Source: Erinaceus europaeus
Lineage: Eukaryota > Chordata > Mammalia > Eulipotyphla > Erinaceidae
Direction of reading: 5' to 3'
Assembly (NCBI RefSeq): GCF_950295315.1
Contig: NC_080175.1
Location: forward strand, 67,306,302 to 67,370,301
Length of the DNA: 64,000 bases
Made by a program: the position numbers and the translations under genes. Shown in pieces: positions 12,669 through 23,543 of this stretch. Below the pieces are notes generated by a model. That model saw only the letters and a list, made by a program, of their open reading frames with translations, had not been told where the DNA came from and made no database searches. Each line of letters starts with the position of its first letter. Positions within the stretch are counted from its first letter, which is position 1.

Positions 12669-12872
12669 CAGGGCTGGGTTGTAGTGGTGCATCTGGTTGA
12701 GCCCACATGTTATAATGTATAAGGACCTGGGTTCAAGCCCCCGGTCCCCACCTGCAGGGGGAAAGCTTCACAAGTAATGAGAAACAGCTATAGATGTCTC
12801 TGTTTTTCTCCCTATCTCCCCCTTTTCACCTGATTTCTGACTGTCTCTATCCAATAATAAATAAAGATAAAA
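12669..12872 (+). mobile_element. SINE-B
   Basis: gggctgggttgtagtggtgc head, B-box-like ggttcaagcccc, CT body, (AATA) tail. An A tract (12650-12670) precedes it. Confidence 0.85.
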
Positions 12873-12874
12873 AA

Positions 12875-13740
12875 GCACATTGAACCATGATACACTAACC
12901 ATTGTTTTATTGTATGTACTCACAATTTTAAATTCATTGTTAAGTGATTACAACATATATATCTGATACAACCAGGACATCTATGCTGAGTACATTTCAC
13001 CAAAGAATGATTTCAAAGAGCCATGCTTAACAGCTGGGTTTTATACCCTTTACAACTTAAAGGGGACTTGAGCATTTTCCTTTTCTAGTCAAACTCTGAA
13101 CAACTGGACTGATGTGAGTAATGACTCATCTGTCATTAAAGCTTTTTTTTTTTTTTAACCTCAGCCACCAAGAGGAAGAAAGGTTCTAGAAACTGTCCTT
13201 TTTTTCCACTTGGCATGTGTGGGAATAGCAGACCCCCAGATAGAATGGCACTAAAATCATTTTTTTCCATATTTTGTTTTTCTATAAACAAACTTTATCT
13301 GTGGCCTTGTAGCAGAAGGTCAGTTCCAGGAAACACACAGCTAACGATGTCATTCCCCTTGAACTGCACATCATATAAAAGCAGAGTTTACATAAATATT
13401 TGAATTTGGAGAATTCAGCAAATTTAACTTTGGAGTCGGCTTTCCCTGGCTACTATCGATCTCTTTGTCTCACGTGGCTGTGTAGCGGGTGAAGCTTGTC
13501 ATCTCTGCACCAGCTACATGGAGCTGGTTCCATGTAGCCCACACCAGCAGATTCTCATTTTCAGAGCTCAGTGTTGGCAGAATAGACCTCAAATGAGGGA
13601 AGTTCAGCTCCGGTCGCCCATCAGAGTAAAGCTGGTCTAAAAATAGCAGTAGAGCAACACCTAGTGCTAAATGCAGATATAGCAGAAAGATCCTTGGCTT
13701 ATGAGGTGTTCAGGTTAAATTACAGTGGAGTGCTTCTTTT
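12875..13740. other. intergenic with overlapping palindromes
   Basis: No gene or repeat recognised. 13440-13680 has richer composition than its surroundings and holds two overlapping inverted repeats at 13510-13538 (see findings). Confidence 0.45.
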
Positions 13741-13744
13741 CTTA

Positions 13745-14395
13745 TATATTTGAATCCCCAAATTACTCACCCCAAGTTTTTATCTGTCGACTGACTTTGT
13801 GTGAATTGTGAGAAAGAAATAGAAGTGTAGGGAAAGATAAAAACAGGCTGGGGTTATGGATGGAACAGTCAAGGCCCATGTCCAACAGAGAAGCAATTAC
13901 TGAAGTCAGAACTCCCACCTTCTGCACCCCCATAAAGATCTTTAGTCCATACCTCCAGAGGAGGATAAAGAATATGGAAACAGGGAGTCGGGCTGTAGTG
14001 CAGCGGGTTAAGCGCAGGTGGCACAAAGCACAAGGACCGGCATAAGGATCCCGGTTCGAGCCCCGGCTCCCCACCTGCAGGGGAGTCGCTTCACAGGCGG
14101 TGAAGCAGGTCTGCAGGTGTCTATCTTTCTCTCCTCCTCTCTGTCTTCCCCTTCTCTCTCCATTTCTCTCTGTCCTATCCAACAACGACAACAACAATAA
14201 TAACTACAACAATAAAACAACAAGGGCAACAAAAGGGAATAAATAAATAAAATAAATATTTAAAAAAAAAAAGAATATGGAAACATCCAATGGAGGGGAG
14301 GGGATACAGAACTCTGGTGGTGGGAATTGTATGGAATTGTACCTGTCTTATACCACAATCTTACCAATCATTATTAAATTGTTAACAAAAAAAAT
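13745..14395 (+). mobile_element. L1 long-3'-UTR fragment, split by a SINE
   Basis: Contains the agaagcaattactgaagtca and ccaccttctgcacccccata blocks, then (after the SINE at 13983-14270) gtggtgggaattgtatggaa and an AT-rich 3' end. The two halves join exactly at the SINE's target-site duplication. Confidence 0.8.
13983..14270 (+). mobile_element. SINE-A, full length with 15-bp TSD
   Basis: The best-preserved SINE-A in the window: complete head, A box (gtagtgcagcgggttaag), B box (ggttcgagcccc), CT body, CAA-rich part and A tail. Flanked by aagaatatggaaaca at 13968-13982 and 14271-14285, so the insertion into the L1 fragment is recent. Confidence 0.95.
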
Positions 14396-14734
14396 TTTTT
14401 TTAAAGAAAGAAATGGAAGTGTCTCTGTACTGAATTAAATGCACAGGGAAGTCCCAAGAAATGTCCTTTTTTCTATTATACCTCTTTAAAAATATATAAA
14501 TAAAAAAATGGACAGGAGATTTGTATTGTTGAAAAGAGGGGGAAAAAAAGTGTGGACCTTATATGCAAAAGGATGATCACTGATCTGCTCACATGAGTCA
14601 ACTCTTTGTGTCGCTAGAATGTCCTTGGCTCATCAGTTGTCCTGTCTCAAAAAAGATCACAGTATCACCTGTCTGGAAATACAGTGTAAGCAGGAGTTTA
14701 CATACCAAAGTCTCACAGTAAAAAATTGTGATGT

Positions 14735-14890
14735 TGTGGTCCGGGAGGTGGCACAGTGGATAAAGCATTGGACTCTCAACCATGAGGTCCCTAGTTTGAT
14801 TCCTGACAGCACATGTACCAGAATGATGTCTGGTTCTTTCTCTCCTATCTTTCTCATGAATAAATAAATAAATTCCTTTTTTTAAAAAAA
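14735..14890 (+). mobile_element. SINE-C
   Basis: gtggtccgggaggtggcaca head, ggataaagcattggactctc, ttctttctctcctatctttc, then (AATA)n and an A tail. Confidence 0.9.
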
Positions 14891-15394
14891 TGTGATGTCT
14901 ATGTGCTTTTTTCTATCACTTAGGGGAATAGCTATTAGCTACAGAAAGTACTGTGATAAAGAAGTAGCCCAAACCTCGGCCAATGTGGAGATGCATAAAA
15001 ACTACAGACCAAGTGTCAGATTGATTAAATCAGATGGTTTGTTGTAGATATGAGCTATTTGAAAAAGAATTAACATCTCTAGCATGTTAAAATGGGGGTA
15101 GGTCAGAGCTTTCTCTGGAAGAGGAAGTTCTAACTGGATTATCATATGATTAGTATGTGGCCTTGTGTCTTCCCCTATTGTACAGAGTCATGTGGCAGTA
15201 TGTCATATGCTGGCATAGCAAAGACATCGGGGAGCTTTGGGGGAGCTCAGTCCCCTCTCCCACATGCCTACTCAGTGCATGTGTACTCACAGTGTTGTGT
15301 GACTGATGGGTGAGGTGGCTCTAAATATTTTCCTGGTGTTTCTGTGTGGGGTTTTGTGATAATGGGACAAGGAAACTTAAGCTCCCAAGACATT
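14891..15394. other. intergenic, nothing recognised
   Basis: No repeat or frame that I can support. Confidence 0.5.
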
Positions 15395-15396
15395 GC

Positions 15397-15474
15397 CTTT
15401 TAAATATTTATTTATTTGATAGAGACAGAGAGAAATCAAGAAGGGAGAGGGAGACAAACAGATGATAGACAGAC

Positions 15475-15516
<42 letters not shown>

Positions 15517-15642
15517 GACCTTCAGCACTGCTTCATGGCTCATGAATCTTCCTCCCTGAAGATGGGACCAAGAGCTTGAACTCGGGTCCCTGTGCCTTAT
15601 AATGTGCAGTCAACCAGGTCTACTACTGCCCACTCCCGAAGA
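15397..15642 (-). mobile_element. SINE-B containing a (GATA)n tract
   Basis: Reverse copy from atttatttatttgatagaga to the inverted head. A pure GATA tetranucleotide array (15473-15507) has grown inside the purine-rich body. Confidence 0.85.
15473..15507 (+). repeat. (GATA)n microsatellite
   Basis: About nine uninterrupted GATA units inside the SINE. Confidence 0.95.
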
Positions 15643-15798
15643 TTATGTATTTAAAAGGCCTGAGAAGTAGACTTTCATGGCAGAGTGGTCTGGATAGACA
15701 AATGATCATGATAAACAGTGAGCTCATAAATTGATTCCACCCATTTTATCAATACTTGAACACAAGCAATCAACACAGTTATCAAAATGTATCTACTA

Positions 15799-15953
15799 TA
15801 GTGGTCTGGGAGGCAGCATAGTGGATAAAGTGTTGGACTCTCAAGCTTGAAAACTCAATTTCAATCCCAATATCACATGTGCCAGTGGAATGCTCTAGTT
15901 CTCACTCTCTTTCCTCCTCTCATAAATAAATAAATGAATCTTTCTTTTTAAGT
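15799..15953 (+). mobile_element. SINE-C, diverged
   Basis: gtggtctgggaggcagcata head, tggataaagtgttggactct, ending in (AATA)n. Confidence 0.85.
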
Positions 15954-15959
15954 AACTAC

Positions 15960-16640
15960 TTAAAAAGGTACTTAAAAAGTGGGCCAGGCACTGTGGCCCT
16001 GGGATGTAGCCGTAGACAAAGCAACACCCTTGGTTTCATGGGACTTTTTTTTTTTAAATAAATTAATTTACTGATTTAGTGACACAGAGAGAAAGTGAGC
16101 AAGAAGAAGGCCACACAGGCCAGGCCTGTACCCTCCCCCTAAGCCCCTCCTCATCACTCTAGGGAGTGGGGAGTCCACAAATCAGGTGAGACTGGTAAAA
16201 AATGCAGTGGGGTGGGGGAGGGGGGGTAACAGATTAATTTAGTGAAGGAAGGAATGAGGTTGATAAGGGAAGGTCTGTCTGAGCAGTCCTTTGAGCAGAG
16301 ACTGGAGGAAGGGAGAGATTCAATCAAGTTGCCTACTGTCCTCAGCTAACTTTGTGCTCCTGCATATGTTCAAGTTCCTGAGACATTCAAGCTGCTGATG
16401 TTTTACCAAGTGCCCAGAAAACAGGATGAATCAAATGATCCCTGATCAATTGGCAATGAGTATAGAGAGGTTCACCTACCTGCTCCTTCTGGCTCTGCCA
16501 TCCTGGACCCTCGGTGAGGTCTCCATCCCCTGCTTCTCCCTCCCAGGTGTCCCAGCCTTTTCAAGACAAGGAAGAGTGATTCCATTTCATGTCCCTCTGG
16601 GTTCTTGCCCTCTTTGGCCTCCTGTCTGTTCACAAGGTTT
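15960..16640. other. intergenic; possible SINE remnants
   Basis: 15960-16010 looks like a SINE-B head and 16045-16150 like a reversed SINE body. 16426-16640 is open for 71 codons but reads as chance, with no homologue I recognise. Confidence 0.4.
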
Positions 16641-16672
16641 AATTGTGTGTGTGTGTGTGGGGGGGGGGGATG
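16640..16672 (+). repeat. (TG)n and G run
   Basis: Short GT repeat running into a 10-G run, at the tail of the reverse L1 that follows. Confidence 0.9.
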
Positions 16673-17040
16673 GATTAATGGTTTACAGTAAATAAAGTCG
16701 TTGGTGCATGTGTAAAATTTCTCAGTTTTCTGCAAAACACTCTCACCCCAGCCTAGGTCCTCCTCCACCATCACGCACCAGGACCTGAAAGCCCCCCACC
16801 CTCAGAGTTCGTTATTTTGGTGCAATGCACCAAACCAAGCCCAAGTTCTGCTTTGTGTTTCCCCTTTTGTTCTTATTTCTCAACTTCTGTCCATGAGTGA
16901 ATTTATTCCACATTCATCTTTCTCTTTCTGGTTTGTCTCATTTAACCTGATTCCTTCAAGGTCCATTCAAGACGACATGAAGGTGAATTCATCATTCTTT
17001 ATAGCTAAGTAGTATTCCATTGTGTATAAGACCACAACTT

Positions 17041-17093
17041 TCCTTCCTTCCTTCCTTCCTTCCTTCCTTCCTTCCTTCCTTCCTTCCTTCCTT

Positions 17094-17145
<52 letters not shown>

Positions 17146-17152
17146 TTCTTTC
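17041..17152 (+). repeat. (TTCC)n-(TC)n pyrimidine tract
   Basis: About 14 TTCC units followed by about 22 TC units, at the A-tail end of the SINE. Opposite-strand frames here are low-complexity artefacts. Confidence 0.95.
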
Positions 17153-17427
17153 TCCCTTATGCCTCCAGGGTTATCACTGGGGCTTGGTGCCTGCACTATA
17201 AATACACAGCTCTTGACAGCCACCCCCCACACTTTCACCCCTTGCCCCCTCTTTTTATTTGATAGGGAAGAGAGAAATTGAGAGGGGAGTGGGAGATAGA
17301 GAGGGAGAGACAAAGAAAGACACCTGTAGACCTGTTTCACTGCTCATGAAATACCCCCTTGCAAGTGGGGACTTTGCACTTAGTACTACGTGTGCTTAAT
17401 CGGGTGTGTGCCACCACTCAGTCCCCT
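17041..17427 (-). mobile_element. SINE-B with expanded tail, 12-bp TSD
   Basis: agaccacaactt occurs at 17029-17040 and 17428-17439. On the + strand the insert opens with (TTCC)n then (TC)n, then gttatcactggggcttggtg, the purine body and the inverted head ending ccactcagtcccc. Confidence 0.9.
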
Positions 17428-17764
17428 AGACCACAACTTGCTCAGCCACTCATCTGTTGTTGGACAGCTGGGTTGCCTCCAGGTTTTGGCTATTATGAAT
17501 TGTGCTGCTATGAGCATATGTGTACATAGGAGGTTTAATTGTTTTATGATACAGCCACCAGAGAAGGGCTAAGCCCCAATGTATCCCTCAGGGCTGCTAA
17601 CTCAGTGACAGGAGGCTGGCTCTGTTTACTGACTGAGTGGGAGAGGGGTTGGTGGGGAGGGGGCCAGGTCCTAGGGACTAGGCCCACCACAGCCTACCCA
17701 GAACTTTCCTTGTGACTATTGCTTAAGCCACATGAGAGCAAGCCAGCTGGCAGTTCCTGGCCCT

Positions 17765-17965
17765 GGGGGTGATAATAATCTTTGCTTTGTTTTGCTTGTT
17801 TAGTGTTTTGTTTGCTTAGACAGAGACAGAGTAGGCAGAGAGAAGGTGAAAGAGTGCACAACACCCAAGCTTCCTTCAGAGCAATGGGGGCAGGGCTGAA
17901 ACCTGGGCCCTGCACAAGGCAGAGTAGTGCACTCTGCAGGCGAGCTATTGCAACAAACTGGGAGA
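17765..17965 (-). mobile_element. SINE-E
   Basis: Reverse copy: tagacagagacagagtaggc, aagcttccttcagagcaatg, gggctgaaacctgggccctg, ending in gcgagctattgcaac. Confidence 0.65.
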
Positions 17966-18289
17966 TAACATTCTGACTGACAAAAGGCTCCCTTGATAAA
18001 GGACAGGCTTGTCTTATGGATCCTCCCCGGACCTTGCCCTCACCATAAAACAGCAATGGTAGGAACAACTCAAGTCTCTGAAGAGAGGCTGGGTTATCCT
18101 GCTCTGCCACTCCCGGAAGACTGGTCCTGAAGTGAGTGCATCCTGTAAGGTTCCCAGCTGTGACCAGGATCCACCAGCTCAGACCAATAGGGACTCAGAG
18201 GTTACACAGGCTCTGGTGCTAAATATGAAAATATATTGGCCTTGGGTTGGGTGGATGGAGGTAAATAGTTCATTTTATTCACAGAATTT

Positions 18290-19165
18290 TTTTTTAAGAA
18301 TGGGAGCTACTCACTGCCCTAATCCAACTTTCTGGCGCTGTTCTCTACTCTGACACCACTTTCTCAAACAATATTTTTATCCTACTTCATCCTAGCTAGC
18401 AAACTCAAGCAAAACTACCATAGTTGTATGCCCCTAGGAACATGCTTAAAATGGACTTCCTAGCTTTCTTCTATCCTAAGATCCCTAATTTCATCTGCTT
18501 TGTTCTACTTTTTGGTTCCTGTTCATTAACCATTTTGTCTCACTTTACGTCCTGCCACCTTTCAGACACCAAGTTGCAGATGCTCTACCATGATTCCATC
18601 CTGACTTCTCTGGGCAGACAACCTCACCAGTGTGTCCTGGAACCTCACCTCTCCAGACCTTTGGCGCACTAAGGAAAGAGAGAAACAGGCTGGGGATATG
18701 GATCAAACTACCAACAGCCATGTCCAGCAGAGAAGCAATTACAGAAGCCAGAACTCCTACCTTCTGCACCCCCAAAACAACCTTGATCCATACTCCCAGT
18801 GGGGAAGAAATGATAAGAGGATGAAGATAAGGAGGCTTGGAACTCTAGCTACGTCAGCACCCAGAGAGAAAGGAAGAAAAGGAGAGGGACATTTGGAAGC
18901 AGTAATAGTGTTAAGAGTGGCTTGGAGGGGAAGAGAGGACTGGACCTGGGAGAAAAAGGGACAATTATGTACAAATGTAGACAGACAGTTGTAGAGATGA
19001 TGGTTGGCCCATGTCTGCAACCTTAGGGGAAATGTAGTGCTATGCAGTGCGAAGACTGGGGATTCAGAACCCTGGTGGTGGCAACGGTGTGGAATTATAC
19101 CTCTATTGACATGAAATTTTGTAAATCAATATTAAATCACTAATAAAATTTTTAAAAATTAATAA
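18290..19165 (+). mobile_element. L1 long-3'-UTR fragment
   Basis: Opens with the ctgacaccactttctcaaac block, then caagttgcagatgctctacc, ggatcaaactaccaacagcc, and ends tgtggaattatacctctatt then ttaaatcactaataaaattt. This 3' end is the second variant of the long-UTR type. Confidence 0.8.
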
Positions 19166-19242
19166 AGGACAGGCATTTTGTGCCTGACTACTTTTGCTCC
19201 TTTGGGATATTTTAAATCATGGAATCTTAGCTATGAAAGGAG

Positions 19243-19433
19243 TTTGAGGGTCAGCAGACACACGTTACTATGCACAAGGTCCCAGGTCCAAGCCCCTAAT
19301 CCCCACTTACAGGGAGAAAGCTTCACGAGTAGTGAAGCAGGTCTGCAAGTGTGCTCTCTCTCTCTCTCTCTTTTTCTTACCCTTCTCTCAGTTTTCTCTG
19401 TCTCTATCCAATAAATAAATACATGAATAAGTT
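19243..19433 (+). mobile_element. SINE-B
   Basis: gttactatgcacaaggtccc, ttcacgagtagtgaagcagg, CT body, (AATA) tail. The head is diverged. Confidence 0.8.
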
Positions 19434-19454
19434 TACAAAACTAAAGATTCTAGG

Positions 19455-19700
19455 AGGGACTGAGCAGTGGAGCACCTGGTAGAGTGCACATGTTATCATG
19501 CACAAGGACCACAAGGACTTAGGTTCAAGCTCCCAGTCCCGCCTGTAGGCAGGAAGCTTCACTCGTGGTGAAGCAGTGCTGCAGCCTCCTCTCTTTCTCT
19601 CTCTCCCTCCCTTTCCCTCTCTCTCTTTCTCTATCTCTCCCATAACCCCTTAATTTCTCTCTGTCCTATCAAATTAAAAAAAAAAGAGAATAAAAAAGAA
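19455..19700 (+). mobile_element. SINE-B
   Basis: gggactgagcagtggagcac head, ggttcaagctcccagtcccg, long CT body, A tail 19675-19690. Confidence 0.85.
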
Positions 19701-19888
19701 AAAGCAAGGAGAGGCGAATACTTTGAGAGATTTTTCTCTTCTTCTGTTAGCACTCTCTGCCCTTTCCCTCCATGCATCTCCCTGTGTTACCCACAAACAC
19801 TGTGGACTGTCTGAGCATCTGTCTCTCTCCTCGTGCTGGATTCACCCATGTGCAGCCCTGGTTTTGAGTCTCTCAGTAATATAAGAAG

Positions 19889-19970
19889 CTTCTTCTTCTA
19901 GCGTTTGCCCTTCTTCTGTAGCCAGTCAACAGCATCAGGTTGAAAGCTGTCAGGAGCTGCTTGTTAGCTG
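19889..19970 (-). mobile_element. Vingi-derived fragment (deleted type)
   Basis: On the minus strand it ends gccagtca-side to cgctagaagaagaag, the Vingi 3' terminus. Upstream of caacctgatgctg it carries agctcctgacagcttt, the same head-to-tail junction as the deleted element at 49156-49348, so it is a 5'-truncated copy of that non-autonomous type. Confidence 0.8.
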
Positions 19971-19974
19971 CAGG

Positions 19975-20465
19975 CCTGTTTCTTCTGTGCTCTCTCTGGC
20001 TCTCCTCTCCATCTCTTTCCCAGATACTCCCTCCTTAACTCTCTCTTCCTGTTGTCTCAGCATCACCCCCTCCCCTCGATGTCTAGGGCACAGTTCAGTC
20101 CAGCAGCTGTTCATCCAGAAAATCCCAGGGCCCATACTCTTAGGAGGTTCTGTCGCCGACTGCCCCTGTCCCTGCAAACACAGGAAGCTGAGGATCAAAT
20201 CCAGGTGATCACGCAGCCCACACATGGGTAGATCAAAGACCTGGGTCAGGTCTGTGCCAGGGCAATGCCCAGCCCTCTGTGTGGGCCCAAATAGCCTGCA
20301 GGTGAGATGGCATGCATTGAATGACAGTTCCCAGCTCAGGGGAGAAAGCTTGAACTTTGCCTTCCTTAAATGCTGGGCCCTTAGTAGAACAGAAGATTCA
20401 CTCCAAGTTGAAGTCAGGCGACCAGTGGAGACAGAGGGGGATGTGTGAGATGAGTGAGCCTTGGG
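19975..20465. other. intergenic, nothing recognised
   Basis: Several short overlapping frames on both strands but no supportable gene. Confidence 0.45.
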
Positions 20466-20622
20466 GAGCTTTCTCCACCCAATGAGGAAATGAGAGTGTT
20501 TGACCTAAGTGTAAGAAAGCACAGGATTTGCATGCTTGAAGCCCCAGAGGGCTCAGTCTCTGGAACCACCCATAAATCACAGCTGAGTGCTGCTTTAGTT
20601 TCTCTTTTTCTCTCTCCCTCTC

Positions 20623-21066
20623 TGTTGGTATGCATGAGACCCCTTCTGTTTCATTTGGTTTAAATCCCCCCTGCTTAACACTATTCTATTTTCATAACCA
20701 CTTCATTCTATTTACATAACCACTGTTAACAAGTACCACCTTCCCTCCAGGGCATTGGTGGTTCAGTGATAGGATTCTCGCCTGCTCTGCCCCCTCTTTG
20801 TCACACTCTGATTTTCACCAGTCACTTTTCTCTCCACCCTCTCTATGTCACATCCTGTTTCCACCTTACTTGGCAAGTATATATAAAGACAGCATTGTGA
20901 GTTTTACTGTACTGTACTTTGAGTTTAATTTAACTCGTCTTAGATTGTGCTGCGTCCTGCATGAATAAAGAGATACTGCCTACAGCTCAACCATGAGTCC
21001 CTGGTCGTCTGTTACCCACCCGTGAAGCCAGCCCGGCGAAAACAACATAACCCGTCGAAAACAACA
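20623..21066 (+). mobile_element. solo LTR of an endogenous retrovirus, 6-bp TSD
   Basis: 444 bp beginning TGTTGG and ending AACAACA, flanked by cctctc at 20617-20622 and 21067-21072. It has a TATA-like box tatataaag (20879-20887) and the polyadenylation signal AATAAA (20964-20969), which places U3, R and U5 in + orientation. The 6-bp duplication suggests a class II (beta/ERVK-like) virus; this is an inference. There is no coding sequence. Its R-U5 part (ctggtcgtctgttaccc, cccgtgaagccagcccggc) also occurs in the LTR at 45533-45807. It contains a tRNA-Gly-like insert (next entry). Confidence 0.88.
20752..20786 (+). other. 5' half of tRNA-Gly(GCC) inside the LTR U3
   Basis: About 35 nt starting gcattggtggttcagtg matches the 5' half of mammalian tRNA-Gly-GCC from its first base, through the D arm and A box, to the anticodon loop, with about two mismatches. 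The match then stops; there is no T arm or 3' half, so this is not a tRNA gene. Confidence 0.85.
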
Positions 21067-21149
21067 CCTCTCTCTGTCTCTCCCTCAGAAAAATGCATTA
21101 ATTAACTTAGAAATAAAAGAATCAGAGTATTTGGAAATATTTTAAAAGG

Positions 21150-21292
21150 TGTATCCCCGTCTGCACAGGGGAAACTTCACATGTGGTGGAACAGGGCTGC
21201 AGCTCTCTCTGTCTCTCTCCCTCTCTCCCTCCCCCTCTCTTCTCAATTTCTCTGTTTCTACCTAAATAAATAAACAAATATAAAAGTATATA
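21150..21292 (+). mobile_element. SINE-B, head missing
   Basis: ggggaaacttcacatgtggt, CT body, (AATA)/(AAATA) tail. Confidence 0.75.
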
Positions 21293-21312
21293 TTTTTAAG
21301 AGAATACTTTAA

Positions 21313-21578
21313 AAGGGGGCAAGATGTTTTCCACACCTGGTTGAGTGCACACATTACCACGTGCAAGGACCTGATTCAAGTCCCCGGTCCCCACCTGCTT
21401 CACAAAAAGTAAAGGAGGTCTGCAGGTGTCTATCTTTCTCTCCCCCTCTCTGTCTTCCCCTCCTCTGTCAATTTCTCTCTGTCCTATTCAATAAAATGGG
21501 GGGAAATGACTACTAGAAGCAGTGGATTCATAGTGTAGGCACTGAGCCTCAATGATAACCTGGAGGCAAAAAAAAAAA
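21313..21578 (+). mobile_element. SINE-A'/B mosaic
   Basis: cacctggttgagtgcacaca head with the 3' A' block gaagcagtggattcatagtg, then gataacctggaggcaaa and an A tail. Confidence 0.8.
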
Positions 21579-21642
21579 AAAAGGAAAGAAAGAAAGAAAG
21601 AAAAAAGAAAAGAAGAAAGAAAGAAAGAAAAGAAATTATTAT
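21579..21642 (+). repeat. (GAAA)n microsatellite
   Basis: Imperfect GAAA array grown from the A tail of the preceding SINE. Confidence 0.9.
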
Positions 21643-21644
21643 GA

Positions 21645-21930
21645 TGGGGGGTGATGGCAACCAGGTAGAGTGTACACACTACCCAGGTTCAAGCCCCTGG
21701 TCCCCACTTGTAGGCAAGAAGCTCCATGAGCAGTGAAACAGTGCTGCAAGTCTCTCTCTCTGTCTTTGTCTCTCTGTCTCTCTTCTCTCTCATCCTCTAT
21801 GAAAAATGGCTACTGAAAAACGATGATGTTGTGAAGGCACTAAGACCCTCTAATAGCCTTGGAAAAAGAGAAGGAAACGAAAAGGAAAGAGAGAGAGAGA
21901 GAGAAGAGAAGAAGAAATGGTGTGGTAAAA
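21645..21930 (+). mobile_element. SINE-B
   Basis: ggtgatggcaaccaggtaga head, ggttcaagcccctggtcccc, CT body, and a GA-rich end (21883-21915). Confidence 0.75.
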
Positions 21931-22357
21931 TTTCTGTGTGAAGTAAAGGCCTGGACTAGGGGTATAGATTAACCTACCAATGTACATGTCCAGTGGAGAA
22001 GTAAATACAGAAGCCAAAACTCCTTCTATCTGCACCATAAAAATAATTTTGGTCCATATTCCCAGAGGGTTAAGCAATAGGGGAAGATGGCCAGAGGACT
22101 CTGAACCTCAATTCCACCAGGACCTGAAGCATTTGTCACCAGACATCTTGTTTTTATTCCATCACTGAAAAGGAAGCAAATTTGGGAAACACCGGAGGAA
22201 GCCAGATACTGTTTCTCTTATCTGAGAGTGAAGAGGGAAAAAGGAAAAAGACACTGGGAATAGTAATAGGTGTAGGTATGACTTAGAAAGGAAATGAAGC
22301 CATGGCCAGACCATAGGAAAAACTGGTAAATATATATAGTTATAAATACAGTCAACT

Positions 22358-22598
22358 GGGGAGTCGGATGGTAGCGCAGCGGGTTAAATGCAGGTGGAAC
22401 AAAGTGCAAGGATTGGCATAATCCCGGTTCGAGCCCCCAGCTCCCCACCTGCAGGGGGAGGGGGTCGCTTCACAGGCGGTGAAGCAGGTCTACAGATGTC
22501 TACCTTTCTCTCCCCCTCTCTTTCTCTCCCTCCTCTCTCCATTTCTCTTTGTCCTATCCAACAATGACAACAATAAAACAACAAGGGCAACAAAAGGT

Positions 22599-22652
<54 letters not shown>

Positions 22653-22658
22653 TATATA
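22358..22658 (+). mobile_element. SINE-A with (GAAA)n/(TA)n tail
   Basis: gggagtcggatggtagcgca head, ggttcgagcccccagctccc, CAA-rich 3' part, then (GAAA)n 22597-22650 and (TA)n. A short duplication tcaactg flanks it (22352-22358 and 22664-22670). Confidence 0.88.
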
Positions 22659-22662
22659 TATA
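22597..22662 (+). repeat. (GAAA)n-(TA)n microsatellite
   Basis: About 13 GAAA units followed by six TA units. Confidence 0.95.
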
Positions 22663-22805
22663 TTCAACTGATATCAGTGACCTTGGGAGAACTACTGCCA
22701 TTTCCAATGGAAAGAATGGGGACACAGAACTCTGGTGGTGGGAATGGTGTGGAATGATACCCCTGTTATCTTCTAATCTTGTAAATCAATATTAAATCAC
22801 TAATA

Positions 22806-23460
22806 AAATAAATAGAGTAAAAGCCTGGGTGGGAAGACACACAGAAAGAAACCCTCTGTCCCATCCCGTCATTTCTGTGTTAGAATAACTGAGAACAGCT
22901 CCGCTAGTCAGGATCAGCTGATCTATGTGCCGAACGCAGTCAGGGCTAGACTACTTGTGGAGAGCCCCACTCCCACCCCAAGTTTTTTTTAAATGTCTTT
23001 GTTTGCCAACTTTGTACTGTTTAACATAAGTATTTCAACAGCCTTTGTTTCCCAGACATGCAAACAGGAGAGAATGGTCTGACCCAGGGTATATTGACAT
23101 GCCTCAGAGCTAGGACCTTGAGATAAGAAGGAAAGGAAAAAGCCAAAACAGCTCAAACCAAAAACTGGCACAAACAAGCCTTTCCTCAGCTGCGATCCTG
23201 TCTCTTTCCTCTGCCTGAGCCTTAGCGCACCCTCACCACAGTGGACCCCCCAGAGCTCTGATGTGAGCAGCTCCCCAGCCCCCCAGGCCCCCAGGCCCCC
23301 AGTGGGAGGTCTGATGGACCCACTGATTAGTTCAGTAGACCTGCCACTGGTGTCTGCTTTAACCAGATCGTATGCAGGTTTTGTCCATGTCTCATACATC
23401 CTAGAGCATGAACAAAACTTATAAGGACTCTACATTTGTGGTGTTAAAAAGAAGTCATGA
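22806..23460. other. intergenic, nothing recognised
   Basis: Apparently unique sequence. 23257-23312 is C-rich with a short cccccaggcc repeat. The 136-codon minus-strand frame (22989-23399) shows no recognisable domain and I treat it as chance. Confidence 0.45.
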
Positions 23461-23464
23461 AAGG

Positions 23465-23543
23465 ATGGGGGAAAACAGCACAATAGTTTTGCAGAAGACT
23501 CTTTTGCATGAGGCTTTGAGGATCCAGGTTCAGTCCCCAGCAC
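23465..23543 (+). mobile_element. SINE-D cut by the assembly gap
   Basis: aacagcacaatagttttgca, gcatgaggctttgaggatcc, ggttcagtccccagcac, then N. Confidence 0.8.

Larger units (their letters stand above)
16660..17570 (-). mobile_element. L1 3' end and ORF2 terminus, split by a SINE
   Basis: From the 3' end (ttaatggtttacagtaaata) back into ORF2 (agtattccattgtgtataag, then cagccactcatctgttgttg). Interrupted at 17041-17427 with a 12-bp target duplication. Confidence 0.85.
20470..21125 (+). mobile_element. degraded SINE hosting a solo LTR
   Basis: gcttgaagccccagagggct, ctggaaccacccataaatca, agctgagtgctgctttagtt match a SINE-D-like body on the + strand, followed by a CT tract. The LTR at 20623-21066 splits the tract. 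Confidence 0.6.
21945..22805 (+). mobile_element. L1 long-3'-UTR fragment, split by SINE-A
   Basis: gtccagtggagaagtaaata, ggtccatattcccagagggt, then after the SINE ctggtggtgggaatggtgtg and ttaaatcactaataaaataa. Same 3'-end variant as at 18290-19165. Confidence 0.8.

Noticed and set aside
20752..20792. tRNA-Gly gene
   Set aside because: Lacks the 3' half, T arm and B box; only the 5' half is present, inside an LTR.
22989..23399. 136-codon minus-strand frame next to the gap
   Set aside because: No recognisable domain, no splice sites, low-complexity start; likely chance.
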